This document shows positions 10,330 through 19,507 of a DNA stretch of 64,000 nt, piece by piece (position 1 is the stretch's first letter; each line of letters opens with the position of its first letter). The position numbers were made by a program, and so were the translations under genes. Origin of the DNA: Terrimonas ferruginea DSM 30193 (lineage in GTDB: Bacteria > Bacteroidota > Bacteroidia > Chitinophagales > Chitinophagaceae); NCBI RefSeq assembly GCF_000425585.1, contig NZ_KE384400.1, forward strand, positions 277,395 to 341,394, read 5' to 3'. The notes beneath the pieces were generated by a model that did no database searches, was not told where the DNA came from, and worked only from the letters and a program-made list of their open reading frames with translations.

Positions 10330-13300
10330 TTAGTGAATGATTTGAACTTTTTTACGCAGATCCAATTTACCGTTGCGGATCACCACCACATATATACCCG
10401 ACGGAATATCCGCTACGTGAATGTTGAGGTTTACAAATCCGGCCGGCATGAATGAGTTACGTTGCCTTACCAATTTGCCTGACAGATCATATAATTGTAC
10501 ATCTGCAAGAGCCGGTTCTGTTACATAGACCCGCGCGGTCAGCGTTGTGCTGCTGCTCATGTACACATTCATGTCTACGGCATCTTTACCCGCAGCAGGA
10601 TAAACGGTCAGACGTCCGACCACAGCCGTTACGTTATAATTGTTGGTGACCGTACCGGTTGGTGTCACGGTGTAATAGCCGGCTGCCGAGTTGATATCGG
10701 CAACAGTTGAAGCTGTTGGCGGCGTGGTCAGCGAGCCTGCATTGTCACCATTTACAAAACCTGTGTAAGTGATCCTGAATTCCGGATTGGGTTGTCCCTG
10801 CAGGCGGCTGGTATCATTTATCCGGATCGTGAGATTAGCTTTGTTCACAGTCAGTGTACGGCTCACGCTGGTAGCCGGGAAGTAAAACACATTACCTGCC
10901 TGCGCTGCCGTGATAGTAGTAGTGCCTGCGCCAACAATTGTTACCGTATTACCTGTCACCGTTGCCACAGCAGGATTGCTGCTGGTGAAAGTAATCGGAA
11001 TGGTAGTGTTGGTAGAAGTCGCTACCACCGGGAACGCTGCATTACCATAGGTTTTAACGATCAGGTCGTTAAAGGTGATGGTCTGTGTGAGACGCGGCTG
11101 CACGGTCAGTGTACCGGGTACAAACGTGATCTGGTAGTTATTGGAAGTGGCTCCCGCGACATTGATCGGATAAGTACCGGGCAACGAGTTAACAGTAGCG
11201 GTAGTAGTGAGTGTCGCCGGTGTGAGCAACGCTGAAGATGTCTGGCCATATACAAAACCTGTATAAGTCGCGGTAAGCGCCGGCATCACATCATCCTGCA
11301 CTTTTAATTTATCGTCTGCTTTAATAGTGAGCGGCGCTTTCAAAACGGTCAGTGTTTGCGTAGCACTTTCTGCGGGATATACACCATCACTTGCCTGGGA
11401 AGCAGTAATGGTCGTTGTGCCTGCACCAACAATATGAATGCTGCCCGCTACAATGGTAGCTACAGCCGTATTACTGCTGGAATAAGTGATCGGCTGTGTG
11501 GTATTGAGGCTGGTGGCACCACCACCGAAGTCGGCTGCACCATAAATTTTATCGGGAATAGGATTGAACACAAACGGATCAACCTGTGGTATAGCGCCTA
11601 CACTGAAAGCACCAAACGTGCTCACAGAAGCGGAAGCCGTATTATTGGTATTATCTCCTGTACCAAGCGGCAGGGAGAAAGCTGTACCAACATTACGAAT
11701 CACGCCGATATCAGAACCGGGAAGTGTGGTAAAGGCCGAACCCTCCAGTCCGGCTGTCCAACCGAGTCGAATATCTGCGCTGCCCGAACCGGATAAGCGG
11801 TTGACATTCCAAACTGCATTCACCACTGTTTGTTTTTCCAGCGCTGTGAAGGCAGTGCCATTGGGCTGGCCGTTGGTGGTAATTCCTTCGAAAGTATTAA
11901 CCACAAAATCAGAGGCCGCAGATGGCGTAACAGTCACGGGCAGATAAGAAGTTGCAGAACCAACGGGTAGAACGGTGGCAGTGGTGATACCATCGTACTG
12001 CAATACTCCTGCTTCACCATTGGTTGTGTTGGCAGCAGTAACAACATATCCTGTACCAATACTTCCGTCGATAAACGCGCCGGTACGGATATGCACTGTA
12101 TCATTGGCCGGCACGGTGAGTTTGTTATTCAGTGTAAGATGATGGAAAATATTCAATGTGCGGTTAAGCGTAACCGGCGCATTGATGTGTACGTAACCGG
12201 CATTCACAGGTGCTTCGCCCGATCCGGATGTGATACCAAGCGGCGCATTGGTGGATGCATTGATCACATAATTTGTTCCGCTCTGGAATGTTTTGGTATT
12301 CCTCACCACAACAGAACCAGTGAGGCTGTCCATACCATTCGGGTTGGAAGTAGTAAGTACGGCGGTATCACTGCTGTATACAAAAGCCACACCTGTTCCG
12401 CTGGACAAAATAGGTTGTGATAAAGAAATAGTACTGTTACCGCCGGAGAAACCCACAACGGAAGTATTGGGAGCAATGCCCGGGCCGGTAATCTTCAGGC
12501 CGGTGATGCTTCCGATGCTGCTTACGCCGGTGATCTGGTAAGAACCTGCTGCGAGGTCGCCGTTGCCGGAAGTAGCGGTTGCATTGACACGGGAAGTGAA
12601 CGTACCCTCGCCAACCAATTTGTATGTATTGAAATTTATTTTACCATAAATATTAACGGCCGTATCCAGCGCTGTGATATCGCGTTGTAACGTCACATTC
12701 GCCGTAGCCGCAACGGTAAGGTAAGGAATGGTGAATGCGCCGGAACCCGATACAGTCTGACTGGCGCCACCAAGCACCACAATATTGTTGCGTACGGCCG
12801 CCTGCGCAGAGAAAGTACCGTTCACGATCACATTGCCTACGATCGAAGTATGACCGGAGCTGTGGGTAATGAAACTTCCGCCTGCCTGTACATCCAGGTT
12901 TTCTATGCGATAAACAGGACCATCCGCCGCGAGTACCGCTCCATTCTCCACAATGATGTTAGCAAAGAATTTTGTATTGAAAAAAGAACCTGAGCTTGGA
13001 GGGTTGCTTACTTTATGATACCAGTTACTGCCGGAGCGGAATTCAATAGCAGAAAATGCCTGCTGGTTGCCCATCGGACTGAAACCTCCGAGATAGTTGA
13101 GATTGGCACCTGCCTCGAACACCACGCCTTTCTCCACACCCTGCGTAGCACTGCCGAAAGGATAAGAAGAGGCAGCTGTCATGTTTACATTGGCATTGCT
13201 GCCATTTGCAAACACGATCGTTCCCCTGTTCATCGCCACGAGGCGTCCGGAAGACACACCATTGATATTAACCGTACCGGTTATGCGCGCAGTGGCAGGC

Positions 13301-13746
13301 GTGCCGGCAAGGCCAACCTGGAATACAAAACTTTGTCCGGCTACGTTATTGCTGATGCTCAGCGTTGAGCCTGTATTTACCACCAGGTCATCATCGGGAG
13401 TAGCATCACCGTTAACGGTAAAAGTAGAAGTACCGGAACTCGCACGACCGAGAACGAGCGTGGCATTGTTTTGCAATACCAATTGTCCGAAGCCCTGTGA
13501 ACTGGTGATGGCCGGCGTTACGGTACCTGTAGCGGGAGCAGCGCCGCCGATATTGCTGCCGTCGATGATAAGACGATCAGCCGTATTAGCCGAAGAACGC
13601 GAAGTACCGGATCCATTGAGTTGCGTGTTCCAACTGGCACCGGAAGTCCAGTTGCCGGTGGCACCGCCAACCCAATAATAGGTCGCCTGACCGTGGACCA
13701 GGCCTGCAGTGAGCAAACCCAGGAAGATAAATACAAACTTTTTCAT
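10330..13746 (-). CDS. Large T9SS-secreted beta-helix protein with MBG repeats
   Basis: 1138 aa. A signal peptide is followed by YYWVGGATGNWTSGASWN, typical of Bacteroidota beta-helix adhesins. A long Gly/Asn/Val-rich beta-solenoid extends to about residue 700. Then come tandem Ig-like/MBG-type domains that repeat the pattern TYSSSNTAVATI...VGAGTTTITA and YTGFVYGQ / YTGFVNGD (about 720-1050). The C-terminal ~80 residues (ARVYVTEPALADVQLYDLSG, then PSGIYVVVIRNGK and a KKVQIIH end) form a T9SS type A sorting domain, so the protein should be exported and anchored at the surface. No catalytic motif seen. Its place inside the lyase/susCD operon suggests a polymer-binding or cell-substrate contact role. 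Confidence 0.82.
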   Translation of the reverse strand: MKKFVFIFLGLLTAGLVHGQATYYWVGGATGNWTSGASWNTQLNGSGTSRSSANTADRLIIDGSNIGGAAPATGTVTPAITSSQGFGQLVLQNNATLVLGRASSGTSTFTVNGDATPDDDLVVNTGSTLSISNNVAGQSFVFQVGLAGTPATARITGTVNINGVSSGRLVAMNRGTIVFANGSNANVNMTAASSYPFGSATQGVEKGVVFEAGANLNYLGGFSPMGNQQAFSAIEFRSGSNWYHKVSNPPSSGSFFNTKFFANIIVENGAVLAADGPVYRIENLDVQAGGSFITHSSGHTSIVGNVIVNGTFSAQAAVRNNIVVLGGASQTVSGSGAFTIPYLTVAATANVTLQRDITALDTAVNIYGKINFNTYKLVGEGTFTSRVNATATSGNGDLAAGSYQITGVSSIGSITGLKITGPGIAPNTSVVGFSGGNSTISLSQPILSSGTGVAFVYSSDTAVLTTSNPNGMDSLTGSVVVRNTKTFQSGTNYVINASTNAPLGITSGSGEAPVNAGYVHINAPVTLNRTLNIFHHLTLNNKLTVPANDTVHIRTGAFIDGSIGTGYVVTAANTTNGEAGVLQYDGITTATVLPVGSATSYLPVTVTPSAASDFVVNTFEGITTNGQPNGTAFTALEKQTVVNAVWNVNRLSGSGSADIRLGWTAGLEGSAFTTLPGSDIGVIRNVGTAFSLPLGTGDNTNNTASASVSTFGAFSVGAIPQVDPFVFNPIPDKIYGAADFGGGATSLNTTQPITYSSSNTAVATIVAGSIHIVGAGTTTITASQASDGVYPAESATQTLTVLKAPLTIKADDKLKVQDDVMPALTATYTGFVYGQTSSALLTPATLTTTATVNSLPGTYPINVAGATSNNYQITFVPGTLTVQPRLTQTITFNDLIVKTYGNAAFPVVATSTNTTIPITFTSSNPAVATVTGNTVTIVGAGTTTITAAQAGNVFYFPATSVSRTLTVNKANLTIRINDTSRLQGQPNPEFRITYTGFVNGDNAGSLTTPPTASTVADINSAAGYYTVTPTGTVTNNYNVTAVVGRLTVYPAAGKDAVDMNVYMSSSTTLTARVYVTEPALADVQLYDLSGKLVRQRNSFMPAGFVNLNIHVADIPSGIYVVVIRNGKLDLRKKVQIIH

Positions 13747-13785
13747 ATAGCAGCTTTTAATAAATGGTGGACAGATTCCCGTCAG

Positions 13786-15069
13786 TTAAGTTCTTTTGGT
13801 TTTGGTGGTAATAAAAGTGATACAGAACCAGGCTAAAGGCACCATGAATGCAGCCGTCACAAAAAGCGTGATGTAGCTGGTTTTGGTGATAATGGGCACC
13901 AGGAAATTGATAATAATAGTACCCAGCACGGCGGCTGTGCCACCAAGCCCGGATACGGTACCCACGTTTTTGCCATGGTAATAATCAGCAGGTAAGGTTT
14001 GAAGATTGTTGATCAGAAATTGAAAACCGAAAAGTGTGGCGCTGATCAGTGCAATCGCAAGGTTTACATGAGAAGACAATTGATCGAGCGAAAACGCTGT
14101 TGCGGCCAGGGCAGCCAGCATAATTGCCGCGCCGATCGTAATGGCGCTTTTGCGTGCTTTCGCCGGTGCGACACCTCTCCGTACAAGCGCCGAAGAATAA
14201 AAGCCACCCAGCAATCCGCCGACTGCGGCAAACAGGTAAGGCACCCAGGCAAACGCTCCCACTTGTTTGATATCAAATTCGAATTGGTCTTTGAGGAAGG
14301 TAGGTAGCCAGATCACAAACACCCACCAGATCGGATCGATAAAAAAACGCGAAGTGATGATGCCCCAGGTATTGCGGAAACGAAGCAGTTCTTTCCAACT
14401 AAGCACTTTAACACCGGCAGTTCCGTTGGCACCGGCAGTATCTTTATCCAGGATATGATCCTGTTCTTCTTTGGTGATCCAGGGATGTTTATCCGGTGTG
14501 CTTTTATTGATGAGCAGCCAGGGAATTACCCAGAGGATGCCTAATACGGCTATGCCGGCAAAAGTAGCGCGCCATCCGTAGGAAAGGTACAAACCTGCAA
14601 TTACCGGTGCGGCTACCACGGAGCCCATGGACGCGCCTGCACCAAAAATGCCCTGCGCAATAGCGCGCTCCCGCACGGGAAACCATTCGGCATTGCTCTT
14701 CGTCGCTCCCGGCCAGTTACCGGCTTCACTTACGCCCAACAGCATGCGGAACACACTGAAAGACGCCAGCGAACGGGCTACCGCGTGTAAGGCAATGGAA
14801 ATGCTCCAGCCAACGATAGACACCACCATACCCATGCGGGTGCCGATCGCATCCATCATCTTGCCGGTCAGCGTCTGTCCAATTGCATAGGCTACGAGAA
14901 AGAAATTGGAGATGAGACCGAGCGCAGCTTTGCTGTTTTCATCAGCAATCCCGAATTCTTTATAGATGTATGGCCACATGATATTGATCGCGCTACGGTC
15001 AATGTAATTGATGATCGTAGCCACGGCAATAAGCGTGATGATCCACCAGCGAAGTCCCTTTACTTTCAT
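13786..15069 (-). CDS. MFS hexuronate transporter (ACS family, ExuT-like)
   Basis: 427 aa with about 12 hydrophobic segments. The first helix region IINYIDRSAINIMWPYI carries the NYxDR motif of anion:cation symporters (ExuT/GudP type), and GVSEAGNWPGATK in TM4-5 is also typical of hexuronate and glucarate carriers. It probably moves unsaturated uronate or DEH-type monomers across the inner membrane by proton symport. Neighbouring genes for KdgF, DEH reductase and PL17 support this. It starts 19 bp after the beta-helix lipoprotein gene in the same operon. Confidence 0.9.
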   Translation of the reverse strand: MKVKGLRWWIITLIAVATIINYIDRSAINIMWPYIYKEFGIADENSKAALGLISNFFLVAYAIGQTLTGKMMDAIGTRMGMVVSIVGWSISIALHAVARSLASFSVFRMLLGVSEAGNWPGATKSNAEWFPVRERAIAQGIFGAGASMGSVVAAPVIAGLYLSYGWRATFAGIAVLGILWVIPWLLINKSTPDKHPWITKEEQDHILDKDTAGANGTAGVKVLSWKELLRFRNTWGIITSRFFIDPIWWVFVIWLPTFLKDQFEFDIKQVGAFAWVPYLFAAVGGLLGGFYSSALVRRGVAPAKARKSAITIGAAIMLAALAATAFSLDQLSSHVNLAIALISATLFGFQFLINNLQTLPADYYHGKNVGTVSGLGGTAAVLGTIIINFLVPIITKTSYITLFVTAAFMVPLAWFCITFITTKTKRT

Positions 15070-15088
15070 GCCTTTGTTTTAGATCCGG

Positions 15089-16132
15089 TTAGTTCGTCAG
15101 CGGAATGTTTGCCACGCCGCTGCCTGCTCCCGAAACTGTATTGGAAGTGTAAACCTTGTTTCCTGTTGTAGTGCCGTTGCTGCCGCTCAACTGTATATTG
15201 AATCCATAGCCTGCGGTATTGACGGTGCACTGATTGCTTTTGAAAATATTGTTGTTGCCCCAGCCTGAAAGCACCACATGTACCTGGTAACCGTCTTTGA
15301 AAATGGTGCCGCCGGGATTAAATCCTGTATTGCTTTCAATGAGGTAGTTATTTCCTTTTACATCGATCCAGCTATCGCCGCTGTTGGCACCCGTGATACC
15401 GGTGGCATCGAAATAATTATTACGGATAATGCCCGCGGTTGTACCCTCTTTCACATCGATACATTCCGCCGTTACGTTCGGACCAATATGGTTGTTAAGC
15501 ACCTGGTTGGAATCGCATTTATCGGGCTGGCCATTGGTATAGCTGGCCCAATTGCTTTTAGCAGAACCGATATAAATGCCCTCGCCATAATCAGGTGTCT
15601 TCAGGCCTACATGCGATACCGTGCAGCGGCGCACCGTATTCAGGGCGCTGAATTTGCGGAGGTGAATACCTTCTTCACCGATGTTGTTAACGGCAAGACT
15701 GTCGATCTCGCAATTGCGGATGCCATCTGCCATCAATCCTTTCAGGCCATTGGTCAGTGTGATCCCTTTTACAATCCAGTAAGAAGATTGCAGGTGCAGT
15801 ACATAACCGGTTTGAATGCTACCGGCATCCAGCACTGCCTGGCGGCTGCCGCGCAAAGTGATGGGGTTGACAGCGGTACCATCTTTTCCCGCGGCCACTA
15901 CAAACTTGCCGCTGTAGGTGCCGTTGGCAAGAATGATATCATCACCCGGACGCGCATCGAGCAATGCGGCTTTCAGTTGCGATGCCGTACTTACGTGCAC
16001 TGTACGCAAAGGAGCACTGGCCGTTTGCTCAACGGGAGCCGGTGTTACAGGCTCGTTGCTGCCGGAAGGAGTATTACTCTTGGCGCAACCCAGCAATGCT
16101 GCTGCAATGATCAGGGAAAAGAGATGAGTCAT
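15089..16132 (-). CDS. Right-handed beta-helix lipoprotein (PL6-like fold, function unproven)
   Basis: 347 aa from ATG at 16132, 5 bp past the kdgF stop; this start gives a clean lipoprotein signal (MTHLFSLIIAAALLGC-AK), while an upstream in-frame methionine at 16201 would bury it. After a Pro/Thr linker the opening VHVSTASQLKAALLDARPGD matches the start of chondroitinase-B/PL6 beta-helices (compare VKTPAELKTAADKAQPGD in the PL6 at 20872). Helix rungs follow, including AECIDVKEGT, where the lysine sits like the PL6 catalytic lysine. I cannot place the matching arginine, so activity is uncertain. It could be a divergent lyase, an epimerase or a binding protein on the cell surface. Confidence 0.75.
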   Translation of the reverse strand: MTHLFSLIIAAALLGCAKSNTPSGSNEPVTPAPVEQTASAPLRTVHVSTASQLKAALLDARPGDDIILANGTYSGKFVVAAGKDGTAVNPITLRGSRQAVLDAGSIQTGYVLHLQSSYWIVKGITLTNGLKGLMADGIRNCEIDSLAVNNIGEEGIHLRKFSALNTVRRCTVSHVGLKTPDYGEGIYIGSAKSNWASYTNGQPDKCDSNQVLNNHIGPNVTAECIDVKEGTTAGIIRNNYFDATGITGANSGDSWIDVKGNNYLIESNTGFNPGGTIFKDGYQVHVVLSGWGNNNIFKSNQCTVNTAGYGFNIQLSGSNGTTTGNKVYTSNTVSGAGSGVANIPLTN

Positions 16133-16137
16133 GTTGA

Positions 16138-16488
16138 TTATTTTATAAAGTCTTCGCGCATGGGGCTGAACATGTCGATCAATACACCTGCTTCCAGGCA
16201 TACACAGCCATGCAGCAGATTTGGCGGAATGATGTAGGCATCACCGGCTTTCAGAATTTTTTTCACACCATCGATCTCCACTTCAAATACACCGCTCTCC
16301 ACGTGTGTGATCTGTGAATGATAATGCTGATGCAATACACCGATGCCGTTGGTGTCGAACGACACTTTCACGAACATCAGTTTTTCGTCGTAAGCCATGA
16401 TCTTGCGTTTCACACCTTCGCCCACGATTTCCCAATCCAGTTCGTTGTCCTCAATAAACACCTTTACAGTTGTCTCGCTAGTTCCCAT
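16138..16488 (-). CDS. kdgF: KdgF-type cupin, unsaturated uronate linearising protein
   Basis: 116 aa from ATG at 16488 (MGTSETTVKVFIEDNE). A longer frame reaching 16617 would overlap the PL17 gene and looks unrelated. Small cupin with metal-binding motif HQHYHSQ, then GVFEVEIDG, AGDAYIIPPNLLHG and a closing DMFSPMREDF, all as in KdgF. KdgF opens the ring of 4,5-unsaturated uronate monomers released from pectin or alginate into the linear 4-deoxy-5-ketouronate, a cytoplasmic step. It sits between the exolyase PL17 (34 bp upstream), which makes this monomer, and the downstream transporter genes. Confidence 0.92.
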   Translation of the reverse strand: MGTSETTVKVFIEDNELDWEIVGEGVKRKIMAYDEKLMFVKVSFDTNGIGVLHQHYHSQITHVESGVFEVEIDGVKKILKAGDAYIIPPNLLHGCVCLEAGVLIDMFSPMREDFIK

Positions 16489-16522
16489 TTTGTGTGGTTT
16501 GTTATGATTTAATTTTTGATTA

Positions 16523-18703
16523 TTATAATTGTTTGCCGTCGTACCATACAGCATACGGGCCCTGCCAGTTGCCAACGTCGGGCAATTGATGTCTCGTGCC
16601 TGCTTTCGCATCGGCATTGGCCTGAGCGATCAGCAACCGCTTCCCTCCTATCATGATTTCCGCAACCGTATACGCTTCCGTATCGGTGAGCAGTTTGATC
16701 TGTTTAACGGCGGAATAAGCGCCGGAAGAAAATTCAGCTACGGGATCAAATTTGCCGTGTATCTCCACCACGTTTACAAAAGTGGCATTATCGGTCTGCT
16801 GACGGATGATATAAGAAGGTTCGTGACGCACGTTGAAATTAGGATCGCCGGCTCCCGAACGCGTAAAGAACAAAGAAGCCTTACCGCGAATGAGTGAGGA
16901 GATACTATAATATGTACGGCCATTCAGGAAGGTCAGTTGCGCCAGCGTATCGTTTACATTTGCCTGCGCCTCTTTCCACAAAAACTGATAACCGTTCTTT
17001 TCACCCAAAGCCTGCTGTTGACGGGTGAATGCTTCGTATTTCGTACCCGCACTGATCAGATGACCTTTGTAATGGAATGGCAGATCGTATTGGTGTTTTG
17101 CCGCAGATTTTACCTTGAACAGATCGGCCACCAGTCTTTGTCCGCCGGGCATATCCAGCAGATACAGCGTGCGATTCATCTTCACACCGCTGTAAGCATT
17201 TTCTTCTTTAGCCGCTACAACCTGTACCGCTTTCCTGCTGATATCGCTGAATACTTTATCGGAATGATATTTTTCACCGATTTCTTCTTTTCCGTTGAAA
17301 TGGCTGTTCTCGTCTACCACCAGGGTATTATGCGCAATCGTCTGCGATGCATACTTTGTATTTTCCGGCAGATAGCGCCCTCCGTATTTTTGTTCTACAC
17401 CAATAAAACGCACGGAACCATAATCGCTGATGATCTCATTTCCTTTATCAAAAAGATTGAAGTTGAGTTTATCGAAATGGCCATGTGAAAGACCATGAGC
17501 GGAGTATTTATAGATCAGGGTTGTCAGATCGTTACCGGCTCCCGCGCGCAGCAGGCTTATGCCGCCTTCATCACCTTTTACACCGTCGGTATATTCAATC
17601 GAACGATAAGGATAGGCGTCCGGCATTTTTTTGGAAGTGGCCATTTCTTTGGCAATAGATGCTCCGCCACGGCTGAGCAATACCTGGTTTTGTTTACCCG
17701 CCACATACAACAATGCGCTGTCGCGTCCGTATACATCCCAGGCAATGTCTACTGCTGTTACCAGTTCATTGGTGGTATAATCTTTTTCTTTCAACGCATC
17801 ATTGAGCGGGAAGAATGTTCCGTCGAGATTTGTCTGCTGCAGTCCGGCGAGCAGAGCTTTGCGCAGGATACTGTCGCGGTGGCGGAAGATGCCAAGCGTT
17901 GGTCTCGAACGATGCAGTGCGTTGGCAAAAAGATAGTAAGGAAGAATGGCATAACGCACATAATAAGGTCCTTCCGTATAGTATCCATCGGGAGAGAAAA
18001 GTCCGTCGAGTTGTGCCAGGAATCCGCTTTTCCCGTCTTTCTTTGTGCCGTAAAGCGCCATGTCCACATAATCCTTGTTGTCGGTAGCGATACCAACAAT
18101 GCCCACACCTGCACAGGCCCACACACCGTGGTTGTGAATCAGATCAAACCAGGAAGCGAGATCTTTGGTGAGGTACTCAACCTCCGGTTTGAAAGCGCCC
18201 TCTTCTATGCGTTTGCGCTCGGCCGAAGTAAGACTGTTGTGCACGAGATCATACGCAATGCCTGCATACACCAGCCAGTTGGCATCATTGAGCGCCTGCC
18301 AGAAAATATGTCCGGGTGAACTGCTTGTCGCCTGCGGGTGTTTGGACAAGGCCGGGTTTAGTACGGCGTATTTTAATAAAATGTCTTTTACCAATGTGGC
18401 ATAACGGCGATCGCCTGTTATATTATATAACAGACCGGCGTTGAACATCAGTATGTAGTTGGCTTTGTGACGGTCGTGTGTATAACCACCGGCAGGGTCT
18501 TTCGGGTAAGGAACGTCGACGTCCTTTCCGAGCCACGCATCTACCTGCGACTTGATATTGTTGTAAGAAGATGTAAGAACCGGGTAGCGGTTGAGTCCCA
18601 TCCGTACGTCCAGCGCATCCTGACGGTTGAGAAAGGTTACCGGGTGCTGCGCCTGTACGGCACCAGCAAAGGATAAAAAGATAAAGGCAATCAGCAATCG
18701 CAA
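16523..18703 (-). CDS. PL17 exo-type oligoalginate lyase
   Basis: 726 aa, close to PL17 enzymes such as Alg17c. Signal peptide LLIAFIFLSFAGAVQA-Q, then an (alpha/alpha) barrel and a C-terminal heparinase II/III beta-sandwich. Catalytic-type residues are visible: N191-H192 in DLIHNHGVWA, Y248 in GPYYVRYAILPY, and a histidine in GLSHGHFDKLNFNLF. The His-Tyr spacing equals that of Alg17c. The enzyme releases unsaturated uronate monomers from alginate oligomers, probably in the periplasm. No ATG is available: the frame upstream runs straight to the SDR stop codon with only TTG, CTG or ATA as possible starts. TTG at 18703 is chosen because it gives a normal signal peptide. A strong hairpin lies just upstream (18721-18746). 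Confidence 0.9.
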   Translation of the reverse strand: MRLLIAFIFLSFAGAVQAQHPVTFLNRQDALDVRMGLNRYPVLTSSYNNIKSQVDAWLGKDVDVPYPKDPAGGYTHDRHKANYILMFNAGLLYNITGDRRYATLVKDILLKYAVLNPALSKHPQATSSSPGHIFWQALNDANWLVYAGIAYDLVHNSLTSAERKRIEEGAFKPEVEYLTKDLASWFDLIHNHGVWACAGVGIVGIATDNKDYVDMALYGTKKDGKSGFLAQLDGLFSPDGYYTEGPYYVRYAILPYYLFANALHRSRPTLGIFRHRDSILRKALLAGLQQTNLDGTFFPLNDALKEKDYTTNELVTAVDIAWDVYGRDSALLYVAGKQNQVLLSRGGASIAKEMATSKKMPDAYPYRSIEYTDGVKGDEGGISLLRAGAGNDLTTLIYKYSAHGLSHGHFDKLNFNLFDKGNEIISDYGSVRFIGVEQKYGGRYLPENTKYASQTIAHNTLVVDENSHFNGKEEIGEKYHSDKVFSDISRKAVQVVAAKEENAYSGVKMNRTLYLLDMPGGQRLVADLFKVKSAAKHQYDLPFHYKGHLISAGTKYEAFTRQQQALGEKNGYQFLWKEAQANVNDTLAQLTFLNGRTYYSISSLIRGKASLFFTRSGAGDPNFNVRHEPSYIIRQQTDNATFVNVVEIHGKFDPVAEFSSGAYSAVKQIKLLTDTEAYTVAEIMIGGKRLLIAQANADAKAGTRHQLPDVGNWQGPYAVWYDGKQL

Positions 18704-18720
18704 AGCAAACAGTATTAAGG

Positions 18721-18746
18721 AACGGCCGGTATGGCTACCGGCCGTT
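18721..18746 (-). promoter_or_regulatory. Perfect intercistronic hairpin before PL17 start
   Basis: An 11-bp perfect stem AACGGCCGGTA / TACCGGCCGTT with loop TGGC fills the gap between the SDR stop and the PL17 start. No T-tract follows on the minus strand, so it is not a standard terminator. It may protect mRNA ends or restrict PL17 translation, which would fit the non-ATG start about 18 nt downstream. Confidence 0.7.
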
Positions 18747-18751
18747 ACCGG

Positions 18752-19507
18752 TTATGCAAAATAAGTTCCACCATTGATCTCCACACTTTCACCGTTGATG
18801 AAAGAGGAAGCATCGCTGGCCAGGAAGAGCACGAGATCACCTACTTCACGCGCTTCACCTTCACGGCGCAAAGGAGTGGCCGCCGCCACATTGGCGCGCA
18901 CTTCAGGCTTGGTGAATGTGTTGTGAAAAGTAGTATTGATCATACCCGGGGAAATGCAGTTCACACGGATACCTTTCGGACCGAGTTCTTTTGCCAGGCC
19001 ACGGGTCAGTGTAAGCACACCACCTTTTGCGGTAGCATAAGCGAGCGCACCAAAACCGCCGCCATCGCGGGCTGCCTGCGAAGCAAAGTTTACGATGGCT
19101 CCGCCAGAAGGAATATGTGGCAGTGCAGCTCTAGTTACCATATAAACGGATTTCAGGTTCACCGCCATAACCGCATCCCAGAATTCTTCGTCCAGATCAC
19201 CGAGCAGCTTACGACCCAGGATACCACCTGCTACGTTCACTACAATATGAATTTCCTGGCCAAATGCAGTCACGGTGGCTTCGATCAGTTTGGCCACATC
19301 TTCCGCTTTGGTCATGTCGCCCTGCACACCGATGGCTTCACCACCTGCTTCTTTGATCAGCCGCAGGGTTTCGTCACCAGCTTCCTTACTACCGAAATAA
19401 TTAACACAAACCTTAGCGCCGGCCGCAGCCAGCTTCAGCGAAGCCTGCTGTCCGATATCGCGGCCACCACCGGTTACAATCGCTACTTTTCCTTTTAATG
19501 AATACAT
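18752..19507 (-). CDS. SDR oxidoreductase, probable DEH reductase
   Basis: 251 aa, classical short-chain dehydrogenase: nucleotide-binding GGGRDIG at residues 13-19, NVAGG, and an active-site YATAK preceded by NFASQAA. The end INGGTYFA is typical. In alginate loci an SDR of this size (for example FlRed of Flavobacterium) reduces 4-deoxy-L-erythro-5-hexoseulose uronate (DEH) to 2-keto-3-deoxygluconate with NAD(P)H. As first gene of the leftward operon with PL17 and kdgF next, that role is the best fit. The Rossmann motif reads GGGRDIG instead of the common GxxxGIG, so cofactor preference is open. A gluconate-type dehydrogenase cannot be ruled out. Confidence 0.85.
   Translation of the reverse strand: MYSLKGKVAIVTGGGRDIGQQASLKLAAAGAKVCVNYFGSKEAGDETLRLIKEAGGEAIGVQGDMTKAEDVAKLIEATVTAFGQEIHIVVNVAGGILGRKLLGDLDEEFWDAVMAVNLKSVYMVTRAALPHIPSGGAIVNFASQAARDGGGFGALAYATAKGGVLTLTRGLAKELGPKGIRVNCISPGMINTTFHNTFTKPEVRANVAAATPLRREGEAREVGDLVLFLASDASSFINGESVEINGGTYFA

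Noticed and set aside
15278-18319. Long plus-strand frames opposite the beta-helix lipoprotein, kdgF and PL17
   Set aside because: They are antisense to genes with clear catalytic motifs and have no domain-like content or plausible exported start.
18721-18746. Terminator between SDR and PL17
   Set aside because: Strong stem but no T-run on the transcribed strand and the operon continues with related genes; more likely an intercistronic element.
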